Assembly (NCBI GenBank): GCA_045591175.1
Contig: JAZNSI010000013.1
Location: 1-64,000, forward strand
Direction: 5' to 3'
From: UBA11524 sp045591175
GTDB lineage: Bacteria; Bacillota; Clostridia; Christensenellales; Aristaeellaceae
DNA: 64,000 nt
Shown: positions 8,632 to 16,358 of the stretch, in pieces
Position numbering within the stretch: the first letter of the stretch is position 1
Layout: every line of letters begins with the position of its first letter
Notes under the pieces: model-generated
The model's database searches: none
Seen by the model: only the letters and a program-made list of their open reading frames with translations
Told to the model about the DNA's origin: nothing
Made by a program: the position numbers and the translations under genes

Positions 8632-9467
8632 TACAGCCTCGCTTCGACCATGCGGTCAATGTGCTGATAATCCTCATGGGCCATGACCTCGCGGAATCCG
8701 GCCTCGCGGCACAGGGCCATCACGCCCTGAGCCTGATCAAAGCCGACTTCCAGCAGCAGCACGCCGCCGTCCTTGAGGAAAAGTGGTGCTTCCTTGGCGA
8801 TGCGCCGGTAGAAATCGTAGCCGTCCGCGCCGCCGTCCAGCGCCATGAGGGGCTCGCGACGGACTTCCTCCTGGAGTTCCAGACAGTCTGCCGCCGGAAT
8901 GTAGGGCGGGTTGGAGACGATCACGTCGAACCGCATGCCCTCCGGGATGCTGCCAAACAGGTCGCCCTGGTGGAGTGTCACCTTGGCATGCAGCCGCTCA
9001 GCGTTGAGCTTTGTGACGGCCAGCGCGCCCTCGGAAAGGTCTGCCGCATGAACGTCCGCCGTCGGTGCGCCCAGCGCCATTGACACGGCCAGGCAGCCAC
9101 TGCCGCAGCACATGTCAAGCGCGGCGGGGGAGGGACGCATCCGCAGGGAAGCGATGGCCCGTTCAGCCAGCAGCTCCGTCTCCGGGCGGGGGATCAGCAC
9201 CCGCTCATCCACATAAAAGCCGCGGCCAAGGAAGCTCTGCACGCCGGTCAAATACTGCAGCGGCGTGCGGGTCTTGCGCTTTTCGCACAGGGCCCGCAGT
9301 TGTTCTTCGTCAGCCAAAGAAACCTGCGACCAGCTGTCCAGCCGCAGGTTCATGGGGTTTTGTCCGGTGATATGGCTCAGCAGCAGCGAGGCGTCGACCT
9401 CCGCGTCGGGAACGCCGGAGTCGCGCAGCTCAGCAGCCATCAGCCGCAGCAGCTCGCGGGGAGTCAC
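8631..9467 (-). CDS. prmC: Release factor glutamine N5-methyltransferase
   Basis: A 278-residue protein with an N-terminal helical substrate domain (about 1-85) and a Rossmann-fold methyltransferase domain. The SAM-binding loop is ALDMCCGSGCLAVSMAL and the catalytic motif is SNPPYI. It methylates the GGQ glutamine of RF1 and RF2. It starts with GTG at 9467, which overlaps the TGA of the DUF1385 gene (GTGA), and ends overlapping prfA. Confidence 0.96.
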   Translation of the reverse strand: MTPRELLRLMAAELRDSGVPDAEVDASLLLSHITGQNPMNLRLDSWSQVSLADEEQLRALCEKRKTRTPLQYLTGVQSFLGRGFYVDERVLIPRPETELLAERAIASLRMRPSPAALDMCCGSGCLAVSMALGAPTADVHAADLSEGALAVTKLNAERLHAKVTLHQGDLFGSIPEGMRFDVIVSNPPYIPAADCLELQEEVRREPLMALDGGADGYDFYRRIAKEAPLFLKDGGVLLLEVGFDQAQGVMALCREAGFREVMAHEDYQHIDRMVEARL

Positions 9468-10561
9468 TCGGCGGCCTCCACAGTCTCTTCTGCGGGGAAT
9501 TCATAGCCTGCCTCGGACTGCTTGTAGTCCGTCAGAATGGCCCAGCCCTCCTCGGTGAGGGGGGCGTTCTTAGGCATGCCGTGCAGTGCCACGTTCATGG
9601 ACACGATGGCGACCTCCAGCATCTCCATGGTGGGCTCCTTGGTGGTCAGGCGCTGCATCTGCAGGCCGGGCCAGCGGGCCGCGCGGGTGAAGGCATTATC
9701 CTTGTGAGCCAGGCCCTTGAGCACCTCGTAGCTGACGCCGGCCACCACCGGCAGCAGCGCTAGATGCAGCAGGAAGCGCGGCAGGAACGCGGAAATATCG
9801 CGGCCCACAAACAGGAACAGCACCATGCTGATGACCATGACGATCAGCATGAACGCCGTGCCGCAGCGGGGATGCAGCGTGGTGAAGGGGGCTGCGTTCT
9901 CGGGGGTCAGGGGAAGATCGTTTTCGTTGCAGTAGACGGTCTTGTGCTCTGCGCCGTGGTACTGGAAGGTGCGGCGAACGTCCGGTACCTTGCCGCACAG
10001 GGCCATGTACGCGATCAGGATGGCGACCTTCGTTAAACCGCCCACGACGGTGACGAATACGCCCTTCCAGGAATCAGCGGACTGTACGGCAGCCTCTGCG
10101 CCTTCAACAACCTCAGCTGCATTGAAGCCGATCAGCTTGCCGGTCACCCATTCCACGCCAGCGGGGAGGCCGATGAACAGGCCCACAGCCATGATGATCG
10201 CCAGCACAATAGCCACGCCCATGACAACCTTATCAATGTTCTTGCCCAGCTTTTCGGCCAGCCACTTCTCGAACTTGCTGGGTTCTTCCTCGTATTCCTC
10301 GCCCAGCATCTTCATGGAGTCCTCCAGGGTGGACATGCCCATGGACAGCATGGAGCCCATGTTGACCACGCCGCGGATGATGGGCCAACCCAGCCACTTG
10401 TGCTTCTTGGCGGCGGCGGTGTACTCCTTGCGCTGGACGACCATGGTGCCGTCGGGACGGCGGACGGTGATGGCGATGGCGTCGGGGGCCTTCATCATCA
10501 CGCCCTCCAGCACCGCCTGGCCGCCGATATCCACGCGGGGGCAGCTCTTGTTCTCGGACAT
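9464..10561 (-). CDS. DUF1385 membrane protein (YqhQ family)
   Basis: A 365-residue protein that begins MSENKSCPRVDIGGQAVLEG, with the family signature GGQAVLEGVMM. Conserved GAEHK and LHPRCGTAF motifs and about four membrane segments follow (residues about 118-140, 175-195, 245-268 and 273-295). The role of YqhQ proteins is not settled; they sit between rpmE and prmC in many Bacillota. The ATG at 10561 is chosen over an upstream one because GAAGGT lies before it and the family signature begins here. Confidence 0.9.
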   Translation of the reverse strand: MSENKSCPRVDIGGQAVLEGVMMKAPDAIAITVRRPDGTMVVQRKEYTAAAKKHKWLGWPIIRGVVNMGSMLSMGMSTLEDSMKMLGEEYEEEPSKFEKWLAEKLGKNIDKVVMGVAIVLAIIMAVGLFIGLPAGVEWVTGKLIGFNAAEVVEGAEAAVQSADSWKGVFVTVVGGLTKVAILIAYMALCGKVPDVRRTFQYHGAEHKTVYCNENDLPLTPENAAPFTTLHPRCGTAFMLIVMVISMVLFLFVGRDISAFLPRFLLHLALLPVVAGVSYEVLKGLAHKDNAFTRAARWPGLQMQRLTTKEPTMEMLEVAIVSMNVALHGMPKNAPLTEEGWAILTDYKQSEAGYEFPAEETVEAAE

Positions 10562-10695
10562 AAGGGACCTTCTTTCTGCACGGGTGTGCGCTATATCGTT
10601 AATAGGGGGTGAAGTATACACTCCACCAACATACTACTATTCTATATGGACGTCTTGAATCCCTGCTGAAACAAGTGAAAAACCTCAAAATGGGT

Positions 10696-10727
10696 AAAAG
10701 AAAACAGACCGCCGATGACGGTCTGTT
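10696..10727 (-). terminator. Terminator after rpmE
   Basis: Minus strand: AACAGACCG pairs with CGGTCTGTT around a short loop (10703-10727) and is followed by TTCTTTTA. It separates rpmE from the yqhQ-prmC-prfA genes, so read-through or a second start is needed for those. Confidence 0.8.
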
Positions 10728-10785
10728 AACTGCAATCTCATCTGATCGGAAGCGATGAGCCTTCGTAATGACTTTATGATAAGCC

Positions 10786-10986
10786 TTACTGGAGGCCGAA
10801 ACGCTTCTTGAAACGATCGACGCGTCCGCCGGTATCAACCAGCTTCTGCTTGCCGGTGTAGAAGGGATGGCACTTGGAGCAGATATCCACCTTCAGTTCC
10901 TTCTTGGTAGAACCGGTCTCAAACGTCTCACCGCACACGCAGCGAACGATGCACTTGCCGTAGTTGGGATGGATCTTTTCCTTCAT
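10786..10986 (-). CDS. rpmE: 50S ribosomal protein L31, zinc-binding form
   Basis: A 66-residue protein beginning MKEKIHPNYGKC. Cysteines 16, 18, 36 and 39 (CVC and CSKC) form the zinc site of the C+ type of L31. It forms part of the bridge between ribosomal subunits. A GAGGTG site precedes the ATG. It lies directly downstream of rho, as in most Bacillota. Confidence 0.97.
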   Translation of the reverse strand: MKEKIHPNYGKCIVRCVCGETFETGSTKKELKVDICSKCHPFYTGKQKLVDTGGRVDRFKKRFGLQ

Positions 10987-11039
10987 TGCGATTTCACCTC
11001 TTTCGCGTGCAATGATCGGCTCATACAGCCGCGAGGATT

Positions 11040-11068
11040 ATTGTACCACAATCATTTCCGGAATGCAA
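11040..11068 (-). promoter_or_regulatory. rpmE promoter
   Basis: Minus strand: TTGCAT (11063-11068), 17-base spacer, TACAAT (11040-11045). It gives rpmE a start independent of rho. Confidence 0.7.
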
Positions 11069-11119
11069 GTAGTTTTTTGTGTTTCCGGGCAGGAAATCGG
11101 ACAAGAATTTCAGCAAATC

Positions 11120-12958
11120 TTATGCCTTCATGGTTTCTGCCCAGACCTTGATGCGGGAAAGGAGGTCTTCGTTGGTGGGGGCCTTCTCCAGCATGGAGGT
11201 CAGCTCGCGCACGGCGTTCTCTGCGGGCATGCGGGAGAGCATGGCGCGCAGCAGCTTCAGCCCCTCCTGATGGGCGGGGGTGAGGATGGCTTCGGCGCGC
11301 CGGGTGCCGCAGCGGCTCAGGTCGAAGGGCGGCTGGACGCCGGCACGGGCCAGGGCGGGATCCAGCACCAGCTCCATGTTCGCCGCGCCGCGGAAATCGC
11401 CCACGATGCTGTCGTCAGCCTTCACGCCGCTGTCGGTGTTCATGGCGGCGATGACGGTCAGACTGCCGCCCTCGCGCAGGCAGCGTGCCGCGCCAAAGAG
11501 CCGCTTGGCCTTTTGAAGGCTCTGCGGGTTGATCATACCGGGAACAGCGCGGCCGGCTTGCATTGCGGCGGTGGAGATCACGCGGATGAGGGTGGTCAGG
11601 CTGTCCACCAGGAGGACGACGTCCTTCTTCATTTCCGCCAGACGCTGGGCGCGCTCAATGACAAGATCCGCCAGGCGGAGGTGGGCCTCCGGAGGCATAT
11701 CAAAGGTGGTGGCGGCCACTGGGCACTTTACGGACTCGCGGATGACGGTCAAGTTTTCCGGCGTCTCGTTGAAGAACACCATCATGACCTCCGCCTCGGG
11801 ATGGTTCATGGTGATGACGTTGACCAGGCGGGTCAGCAGCCGGGCCTTGCCGGTGCCGGGGCCGCACTGGATGAGGCCGCGCTGGCCAAAGCCGATGGGC
11901 GTTACCAGATCCATCAGCCGCAGATCGCTCAGCTGGGGGCCTTCCTTGCGCTCCAGGCAGATGCGGCGGGTGGGGTAGATGGGCGTCAGCTGGTCGAAAT
12001 GGACGCGGCTGGCAGCGGCGTCCGGGGACATGCCGTTCACCTGGCCGACGGTGAGCAGGGCAGGGTACTTGTCGCCGTCCCGCAGGGGGCGGACCTTGCC
12101 GGTCACCTTGTCGCCGGAACGCAGGCCGAAGCGGCGCACCTGGGCGGCAGCCACATACACATCCCGCGCGGTAGCGATCATGCTTTCGCTGCGCAGGAAG
12201 CCGTAGCCTTCGGGCAGCAGCTCCAGCACGCCGGTGAGTTCAGGGCACTCGGCTGCCTGCATGATCTCGCTGGCGGTGGGGTTCACGGTGAAGGGGGCAG
12301 GCTCCGTGTTGTAGCTCTGCCGCTGCGGATAGGAGGGCCGTTGCTCCGCGCTCTGCCGGGGCTGCTCGAACTGGGGGCGGCTGTACTCCTGCCGGGGCTG
12401 CTCGAACTGCGGGCGGCTGTATTCCTGCCGGGGCTGCTCATACTGAGGCCGCTGCTGGAACCGGGGCTGCTCATTGTATGCCGGACGGGCGGGTGCATAG
12501 CTGCGGGGCGCTTCCTGCGGGATGCGCTCTTCCTCCTGCTCCTCTTCCTGGGGCAGGGGCGCCGGGGGCACCTGGGCAGCCGGGCCAAACCGGGACTGGA
12601 AAGTCGCCGGACGGGCAGGCTGAGGCCGGGGTGCATCCGCGGCAGGTCCGCGGGCAGCGGCCGGACGGCCATAGCTTCCGCCCTGATAAGCGGGGCGGTT
12701 GTTGAAGCGCTGGGGGGCCACATAGGCCTGCCGGAACTGGGGCTGAGCAGGCGCGTCTTCAGGCTCGGCAGCCTTCACGGGCTCCTCGGCGGGGGCGGGC
12801 TCTGCCGGAGCTTCCGCTGCGCTCTTCTCGGCGATGGCCATGGTCAGCTTATCGATGATGCCCTGCTTGGAAATGCCAGCGCCCAGGGGGACCTTCATGT
12901 CCTTGGCGACCTTGCGCAGCTCCAGCACGGTCAGTTCGTTCAAATTCATATCGGTCAT
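11120..12958 (-). CDS. rho: Transcription termination factor Rho, divergent, with a long disordered insert and altered ATP-binding loop
   Basis: A 612-residue protein. Residues 1-45 are the Rho N-terminal helical domain. Residues about 46-228 are a Pro/Gln/Arg/Glu/Ala-rich insert with no predicted fold, including two adjacent 12-residue copies of RQEYSRPQFEQP (178-201). Residues about 240-310 form the cold-shock RNA-binding domain (GYGFLRS). Residues about 340-605 are the RecA-like motor. The Walker A loop reads GPGTGKA (366-372), with Ala where the usual Thr/Ser should be; the codon is GCC. Aligned by eye to E. coli Rho, K181 is Gly, D210 is Asn, R212 is Thr and R269 is Thr, while K184, E211, D265 and the arginine finger R366 remain. 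The ATG at 12958 follows AAGGAGG; an upstream frame of 28 codons overlaps the preceding gene and is rejected. Family membership is certain; ATPase activity is in doubt. Confidence 0.95.
   Translation of the reverse strand: MTDMNLNELTVLELRKVAKDMKVPLGAGISKQGIIDKLTMAIAEKSAAEAPAEPAPAEEPVKAAEPEDAPAQPQFRQAYVAPQRFNNRPAYQGGSYGRPAAARGPAADAPRPQPARPATFQSRFGPAAQVPPAPLPQEEEQEEERIPQEAPRSYAPARPAYNEQPRFQQRPQYEQPRQEYSRPQFEQPRQEYSRPQFEQPRQSAEQRPSYPQRQSYNTEPAPFTVNPTASEIMQAAECPELTGVLELLPEGYGFLRSESMIATARDVYVAAAQVRRFGLRSGDKVTGKVRPLRDGDKYPALLTVGQVNGMSPDAAASRVHFDQLTPIYPTRRICLERKEGPQLSDLRLMDLVTPIGFGQRGLIQCGPGTGKARLLTRLVNVITMNHPEAEVMMVFFNETPENLTVIRESVKCPVAATTFDMPPEAHLRLADLVIERAQRLAEMKKDVVLLVDSLTTLIRVISTAAMQAGRAVPGMINPQSLQKAKRLFGAARCLREGGSLTVIAAMNTDSGVKADDSIVGDFRGAANMELVLDPALARAGVQPPFDLSRCGTRRAEAILTPAHQEGLKLLRAMLSRMPAENAVRELTSMLEKAPTNEDLLSRIKVWAETMKA
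12361..12435. repeat. Tandem 36-base repeat inside rho
   Basis: Two adjacent, nearly identical 36-base units encode the repeated RQEYSRPQFEQP in the disordered insert, and a third, degenerate unit follows on the lower-coordinate and upper-coordinate sides. The unit is in frame, so copy number can change without breaking Rho. Confidence 0.75.
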
Positions 12959-12974
12959 GGTGGTAGCCTCCTTG

Positions 12975-14000
12975 TCAGTCCCTGCGGGCCACCACGAAGT
13001 CGCGGTGGACAGCCTGTTCCACAAAGTGCTGGAAATCATCATAGGGTGCGTCGGTGATGGGGGTGAAGCCTGCGTCCTTGAGCAGCTGGACGAGGTCGGC
13101 CTTCTTCAGCGTCAGCGTGTTGAAGGAGAGGGCCACTGCGCCGCCCTTGCGGACGGCTTCCTTCCACTGAGGAAGGGCGCGCTTCATCACCTGCATGAAG
13201 GACTCGGTGCGCTTGCCGTCCTGGGGCGCATGCTGCACGCCATAGGGGAGATCCGCCACCAGCAGATGGACGGGCGCCTTCTTGCACAGCTCGCCGGTCA
13301 GCCCGGTGTCGCCCAGGTACAGCGACAGAGTGCGGGTATCGCCCTCCTTGAAGTGCTCCTTCGTGTCGGCGATGGTGTAGACCGCGGCAGGCACCGCATG
13401 CTTGCGCACCGTGCGGCTGGACTGATCCAGCTTGTGCTTCATCCGGTGATACTGCATGTAGCGCTCGAAGTAGTCGGCGCATTCCTTCAGGTCGCGGTTG
13501 TCAATATCGACGCCCACGGCGTTCATGCCGTGCTGCAGGGCCACGAAGCAGGTCGTGCCGCGGCCGCACATGGGGTCGAGGACGGTCAGCGTTTCATCCT
13601 TGCCGAAGAAATCGCTGGCGGCGTATGCGCAGTTGATCATCATGTGGGTGAATGCCGCGCTCGTCTTGCCCTTGTACTTGAGCACCTCGGCCAGGTCCTC
13701 GGTCAGATAATCATGGCTGACCTTCTCCAGCGGGCGGAGGAGAACCGATGCGTCGGAGCCCCCCTGCTGCTCGCAGATCATCAGCGCAGCGGAGTGCATC
13801 GACAGCGCGGACAGCTGCTTTTCAGTCAGCGCATCCGCTTCAAAGCGCAGGAAAGAAACGCCGCCAACCGTGCAAGAGGTGACCTCCGCCGGAATGTGCA
13901 GCGCGTTCAGCAAACAGGCAAGCTCCGCCTGGCCGAGCTTGAGCTGGGCCTCACGATAGCGGATATTCGCGTGTGGTGTCAATTGAAACAGAAAGACCAT
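12975..14000 (-). CDS. SAM-dependent RNA/DNA methyltransferase of the Trm11/UPF0020 type
   Basis: A 341-residue protein. The C-terminal Rossmann domain has the SAM loop LDPMCGRGTTCF, the acidic residue GVDIDNRD, and the motif IV VADLPYGVQH, the D-L-P-Y form typical of N2-guanosine methyltransferases acting on tRNA or rRNA. Residues 1-150 resemble a degenerate RNA-binding domain, but a clear THUMP is not visible. The chosen ATG at 14000 follows AGGAAA; the longer upstream frame crosses the promoter region. It lies 16 bases before rho and is probably the first gene of this operon. The exact target base is unknown. Confidence 0.78.
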   Translation of the reverse strand: MVFLFQLTPHANIRYREAQLKLGQAELACLLNALHIPAEVTSCTVGGVSFLRFEADALTEKQLSALSMHSAALMICEQQGGSDASVLLRPLEKVSHDYLTEDLAEVLKYKGKTSAAFTHMMINCAYAASDFFGKDETLTVLDPMCGRGTTCFVALQHGMNAVGVDIDNRDLKECADYFERYMQYHRMKHKLDQSSRTVRKHAVPAAVYTIADTKEHFKEGDTRTLSLYLGDTGLTGELCKKAPVHLLVADLPYGVQHAPQDGKRTESFMQVMKRALPQWKEAVRKGGAVALSFNTLTLKKADLVQLLKDAGFTPITDAPYDDFQHFVEQAVHRDFVVARRD

Positions 14001-14170
14001 GAATTTCCTCTTTTCGTTGCATGCAAAGTGATCGGTTGCAAAACCATCAGATGTGATTAGTATATCAAATGTTGGATGAACGTGCAAGAGGATTTTTTCG
14101 CTGCAGACAGAATGAAAAATGCGACAAAATAGCGACCAATTCCGTATAAAGGGTGAAGGAGGTGAGAAGC

Positions 14171-14653
14171 ATGGCAGACAATCAGACGCTGCTGCGGCTG
14201 ATGCAGGATTACGGCGCTCATGTGGTGGGACTGTGTACGCTGCTTTTGAAGGACGCCTACCTGGCCCAGGACGTAGCGCAGGAAACCTTCATCCGGGCGT
14301 GGAAGCAAGGCAACCTGCGTCAGGAAACCGAAAAGGCCTGGCTGACCCGTGTAGCTGTTAATCTCTGCCGGGACGAGCAGCGTTCCCGCTGGTTCCGCCA
14401 TGTGGATCGCCGTATCACCCCTGAGGAGCTGCCCATCCAGGCGGACGCGCCGGACACGGACAGCGGCCTTCTCGACAGCGTCCATCGCCTGCCCACCCGG
14501 GAGCGCGAGGTGATCGTGATGCACTACTGGAACGACATGGCCCCGGAGGATATTGCGAACATGTTGAACGTCGATCGCGCGACGGTGTTCCGCCGCCTGG
14601 CTCGGGGTAGGAAACGGCTGAAAATCGAATTGGAAGGAGGTTCGGGCGAATGA
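14171..14653 (+). CDS. ECF-type RNA polymerase sigma factor (first copy in the window)
   Basis: A 160-residue sigma-70 family protein with region 2 at residues about 8-70 (LMQDYGAHVVGLC, AQDVAQETFIRAWKQ) and region 4 at about 100-155 (LPTREREVIVMHYWNDMAPEDIANMLNV). No region 3 is present, as in ECF factors. AAGGAGGTGAG lies just before the ATG at 14171; the GTG at 14153 has no site and is rejected. The stop overlaps the next ATG by four bases (ATGA), tying it to a membrane protein that should be its anti-sigma factor. It shares the WFRHVDR segment and the same gene arrangement with the pair at 42.8-44.1 kb. Confidence 0.92.
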   Translation: MADNQTLLRLMQDYGAHVVGLCTLLLKDAYLAQDVAQETFIRAWKQGNLRQETEKAWLTRVAVNLCRDEQRSRWFRHVDRRITPEELPIQADAPDTDSGLLDSVHRLPTREREVIVMHYWNDMAPEDIANMLNVDRATVFRRLARGRKRLKIELEGGSGE

Positions 14654-15600
14654 CAGAGAATGAATTTCGCGATGCACTGAAAAAGAGTGTTGGTCACGCA
14701 GGGCTTTCTTCTGACCGCCAGTCCAGTGTACTGGCGAGGATGAAAGGGGGAAGGCGCAAGGTGTGTACATGGAGCAAAATGAAAATCGTGTTGGTATTGG
14801 GTTTGATCACTCTGATGATGACCGGAACGACGATAGCAGCAGGCCTCGCGGGGGTGGATTGGCAAGGAAACCTGACGCAGCCGCCACTGAACATACCCCT
14901 GACGGATTATGAAGGCGGCGAACGATTGCAGGAGCTGAGCGTACCCACAAATGCACAGCTTGTCACGGTACTCAAGCTGAATTCCTCGGCAGGAGATGTT
15001 GCGTTCTTGGGCGGTACAACCAGCGATCATTTTGCATCCTCTCTTGCGGAAATGCAGGCCTGGGTTACCGCTGATGGAGCACTGCCCTGGCCTGTTGCGA
15101 TCCCAGCCGCGTACCAGCAGCTGCGCTTGGGCCGTGTGGGCTATGCATGCGACGGGAATGGAAGCCTCGTAAGGGTTAGCCAGGAGCGGACTGAGGATGG
15201 CTACCTTAGAACCTGCTTTGAAATTCCGGATGAGCATCGCTTCATGAGCAACTATTTCATGCGTATGCTGGACGCTGACGGCCAGGAGCTGACCATCAAT
15301 GTGAGTATGCAGACTGGTGGGGGCCTTTACCAGAGCTTTCCGGTGACGGAGGAAAGCAAAGTCACGCCGCTTCAGGTGCCAGAAATGGAAGGGGCGCTGT
15401 ACATCGATTCGCCGGAGGAAAACATGCTGGCGGTATACTGCCCGCTGAAAACGGCGCGGGATTACAAGACCGTAGATGTTGCGTATGATGGACGATCCAC
15501 ACAGAGCATTTATACATTCTGCAACCTGGTGATCGTGATGACTTCGCCAGAGCTCACTGCCGCAGAAATGCTTTCCATCTTCGGTCTTGAAGCTCAATAA
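14650..15600 (+). CDS. Membrane-anchored probable anti-sigma factor
   Basis: A 316-residue protein with a short cytoplasmic N-terminal part (residues 1-43, MTENEFRDALKKSV...), one membrane segment (about 44-66) and a large outside domain with no motif that I recognise. The ATGA overlap with the ECF sigma gene and the layout (short inner part, one membrane helix, outer sensor) are typical of anti-sigma factors in Clostridia, and the layout matches the protein at 42.8 kb although the outer domains differ. The N-terminal segment is the likely sigma-binding part. A zinc HxxxCxxC motif is absent, so it is not a ZAS-type anti-sigma factor. Confidence 0.7.
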   Translation: MTENEFRDALKKSVGHAGLSSDRQSSVLARMKGGRRKVCTWSKMKIVLVLGLITLMMTGTTIAAGLAGVDWQGNLTQPPLNIPLTDYEGGERLQELSVPTNAQLVTVLKLNSSAGDVAFLGGTTSDHFASSLAEMQAWVTADGALPWPVAIPAAYQQLRLGRVGYACDGNGSLVRVSQERTEDGYLRTCFEIPDEHRFMSNYFMRMLDADGQELTINVSMQTGGGLYQSFPVTEESKVTPLQVPEMEGALYIDSPEENMLAVYCPLKTARDYKTVDVAYDGRSTQSIYTFCNLVIVMTSPELTAAEMLSIFGLEAQ

Positions 15601-15609
15601 CACAACGAA

Positions 15610-15640
15610 AAACCCCTTCCCAATCGGGAAGGGGTATCTC
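15610..15640. terminator. Bidirectional terminator between the anti-sigma gene and rpsU
   Basis: ACCCCTTCCC (15612-15621) pairs with GGGAAGGGGT (15626-15635) around AATC. The minus strand then has TTTTT; the plus strand has a weaker T-rich stretch. Confidence 0.85.
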
Positions 15641-15654
15641 TTTCGTTTGAAAGA

Positions 15655-15828
15655 TTAATACTTGCGCTTGCGAGCCGCCTCAGCCTTCTTCTTACGCTTC
15701 ACGCTGGGCTTTTCGTAATGCTCACGCTTGCGGACCTCCTGGATGACGCCGGCGCGGGCGCACTGACGCTTGAAGCGCTTCAGGGCGCTCTCCAGGGATT
15801 CGTTCTCACGAACACGAACCTCGGACAC
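15655..15828 (-). CDS. rpsU: 30S ribosomal protein S21
   Basis: A 57-residue basic protein read on the minus strand: SEVRVRENESLESALKRFKR then CARAGVIQEVRKREHYEKPS and a Lys/Arg-rich tail ending RKRKY. This is a full-length S21. It starts with GTG at 15828 preceded by AGGAGGGATAACA. S21 helps 16S rRNA base-pair with Shine-Dalgarno sites. It ends the prmA-rsmE-mtaB-HIT gene group, a common Bacillota order, but has its own promoter. Confidence 0.95.
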   Translation of the reverse strand: MSEVRVRENESLESALKRFKRQCARAGVIQEVRKREHYEKPSVKRKKKAEAARKRKY

Positions 15829-15904
15829 TGTTATCCCTCCTTTCGCTCATCTCGCCTTGACATCAGCCAAATAGACAGACGGATGGCGAAAAAACCGTAG
15901 AGTC

Positions 15905-15933
15905 ATTATAGCAAAAACATTCCCGCTCGTCAA
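15905..15933 (-). promoter_or_regulatory. rpsU promoter
   Basis: Minus strand: TTGACG (15928-15933), 17-base spacer, TATAAT (15905-15910). This is one of the strongest promoters in the window. Confidence 0.85.
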
Positions 15934-15986
15934 TCCCTCAAATTGCGATTTTTTCGATATTTTTTGTAAAATCGCGGCGGCGAGGG

Positions 15987-16328
15987 TCAATCCATGCGGT
16001 CGGACAGCTTCTTGCCGCCCAGCACGTGGAAGTGCAGGTGCTGCACGCTCTGGCAGGCGTCGTCGCCGCAGTTGGAAACGGTGCGGAAGCCGCCGGTCAG
16101 GCCTTCCAGCTCGGCGACCTTCTTCACCGCGCGCAGGCAGGCAGCCAGGGTGGCGTCGTCCGCGGCATCGATGCCGGACATGCCAGTCACATGGGTCTTG
16201 GGCACCACAAGCACGTGGATGGGAGCCAGGGGCGCGATGTCGCGGAAGGCGTAGGTCTTGTCATCCTCGTACACCTTGGCGGAGGGGATGTCGCCCTTGA
16301 TGATCTTACAGAACAGGCAGTTGTCCAT
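15987..16328 (-). CDS. HIT-family nucleotide-binding protein (HinT-like)
   Basis: A 113-residue protein with the N-terminal CLFCKIIKGDIPSAKVYED and the catalytic histidine triad HLHFHVLGG at residues about 98-106. HinT proteins hydrolyse nucleoside phosphoramidates such as adenylated lysine. The ATG at 16328 is used because AAAGGA lies at a normal distance; a TTG nine bases further upstream would begin inside the ribosome-binding site. A weak hairpin (GCGATTTT at 15953 region) follows the stop. Confidence 0.93.
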   Translation of the reverse strand: MDNCLFCKIIKGDIPSAKVYEDDKTYAFRDIAPLAPIHVLVVPKTHVTGMSGIDAADDATLAACLRAVKKVAELEGLTGGFRTVSNCGDDACQSVQHLHFHVLGGKKLSDRMD

Positions 16329-16358
16329 GTTGGTCAATCCTTTCTACTAATTATAATG

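Noticed and set aside
10964..13057. Open frame of about 700 codons on the plus strand across rho
   Set aside because: It begins inside the rpmE promoter region and is the reverse complement of rho; the composition (Gly/Leu/His-rich) is typical of shadows.
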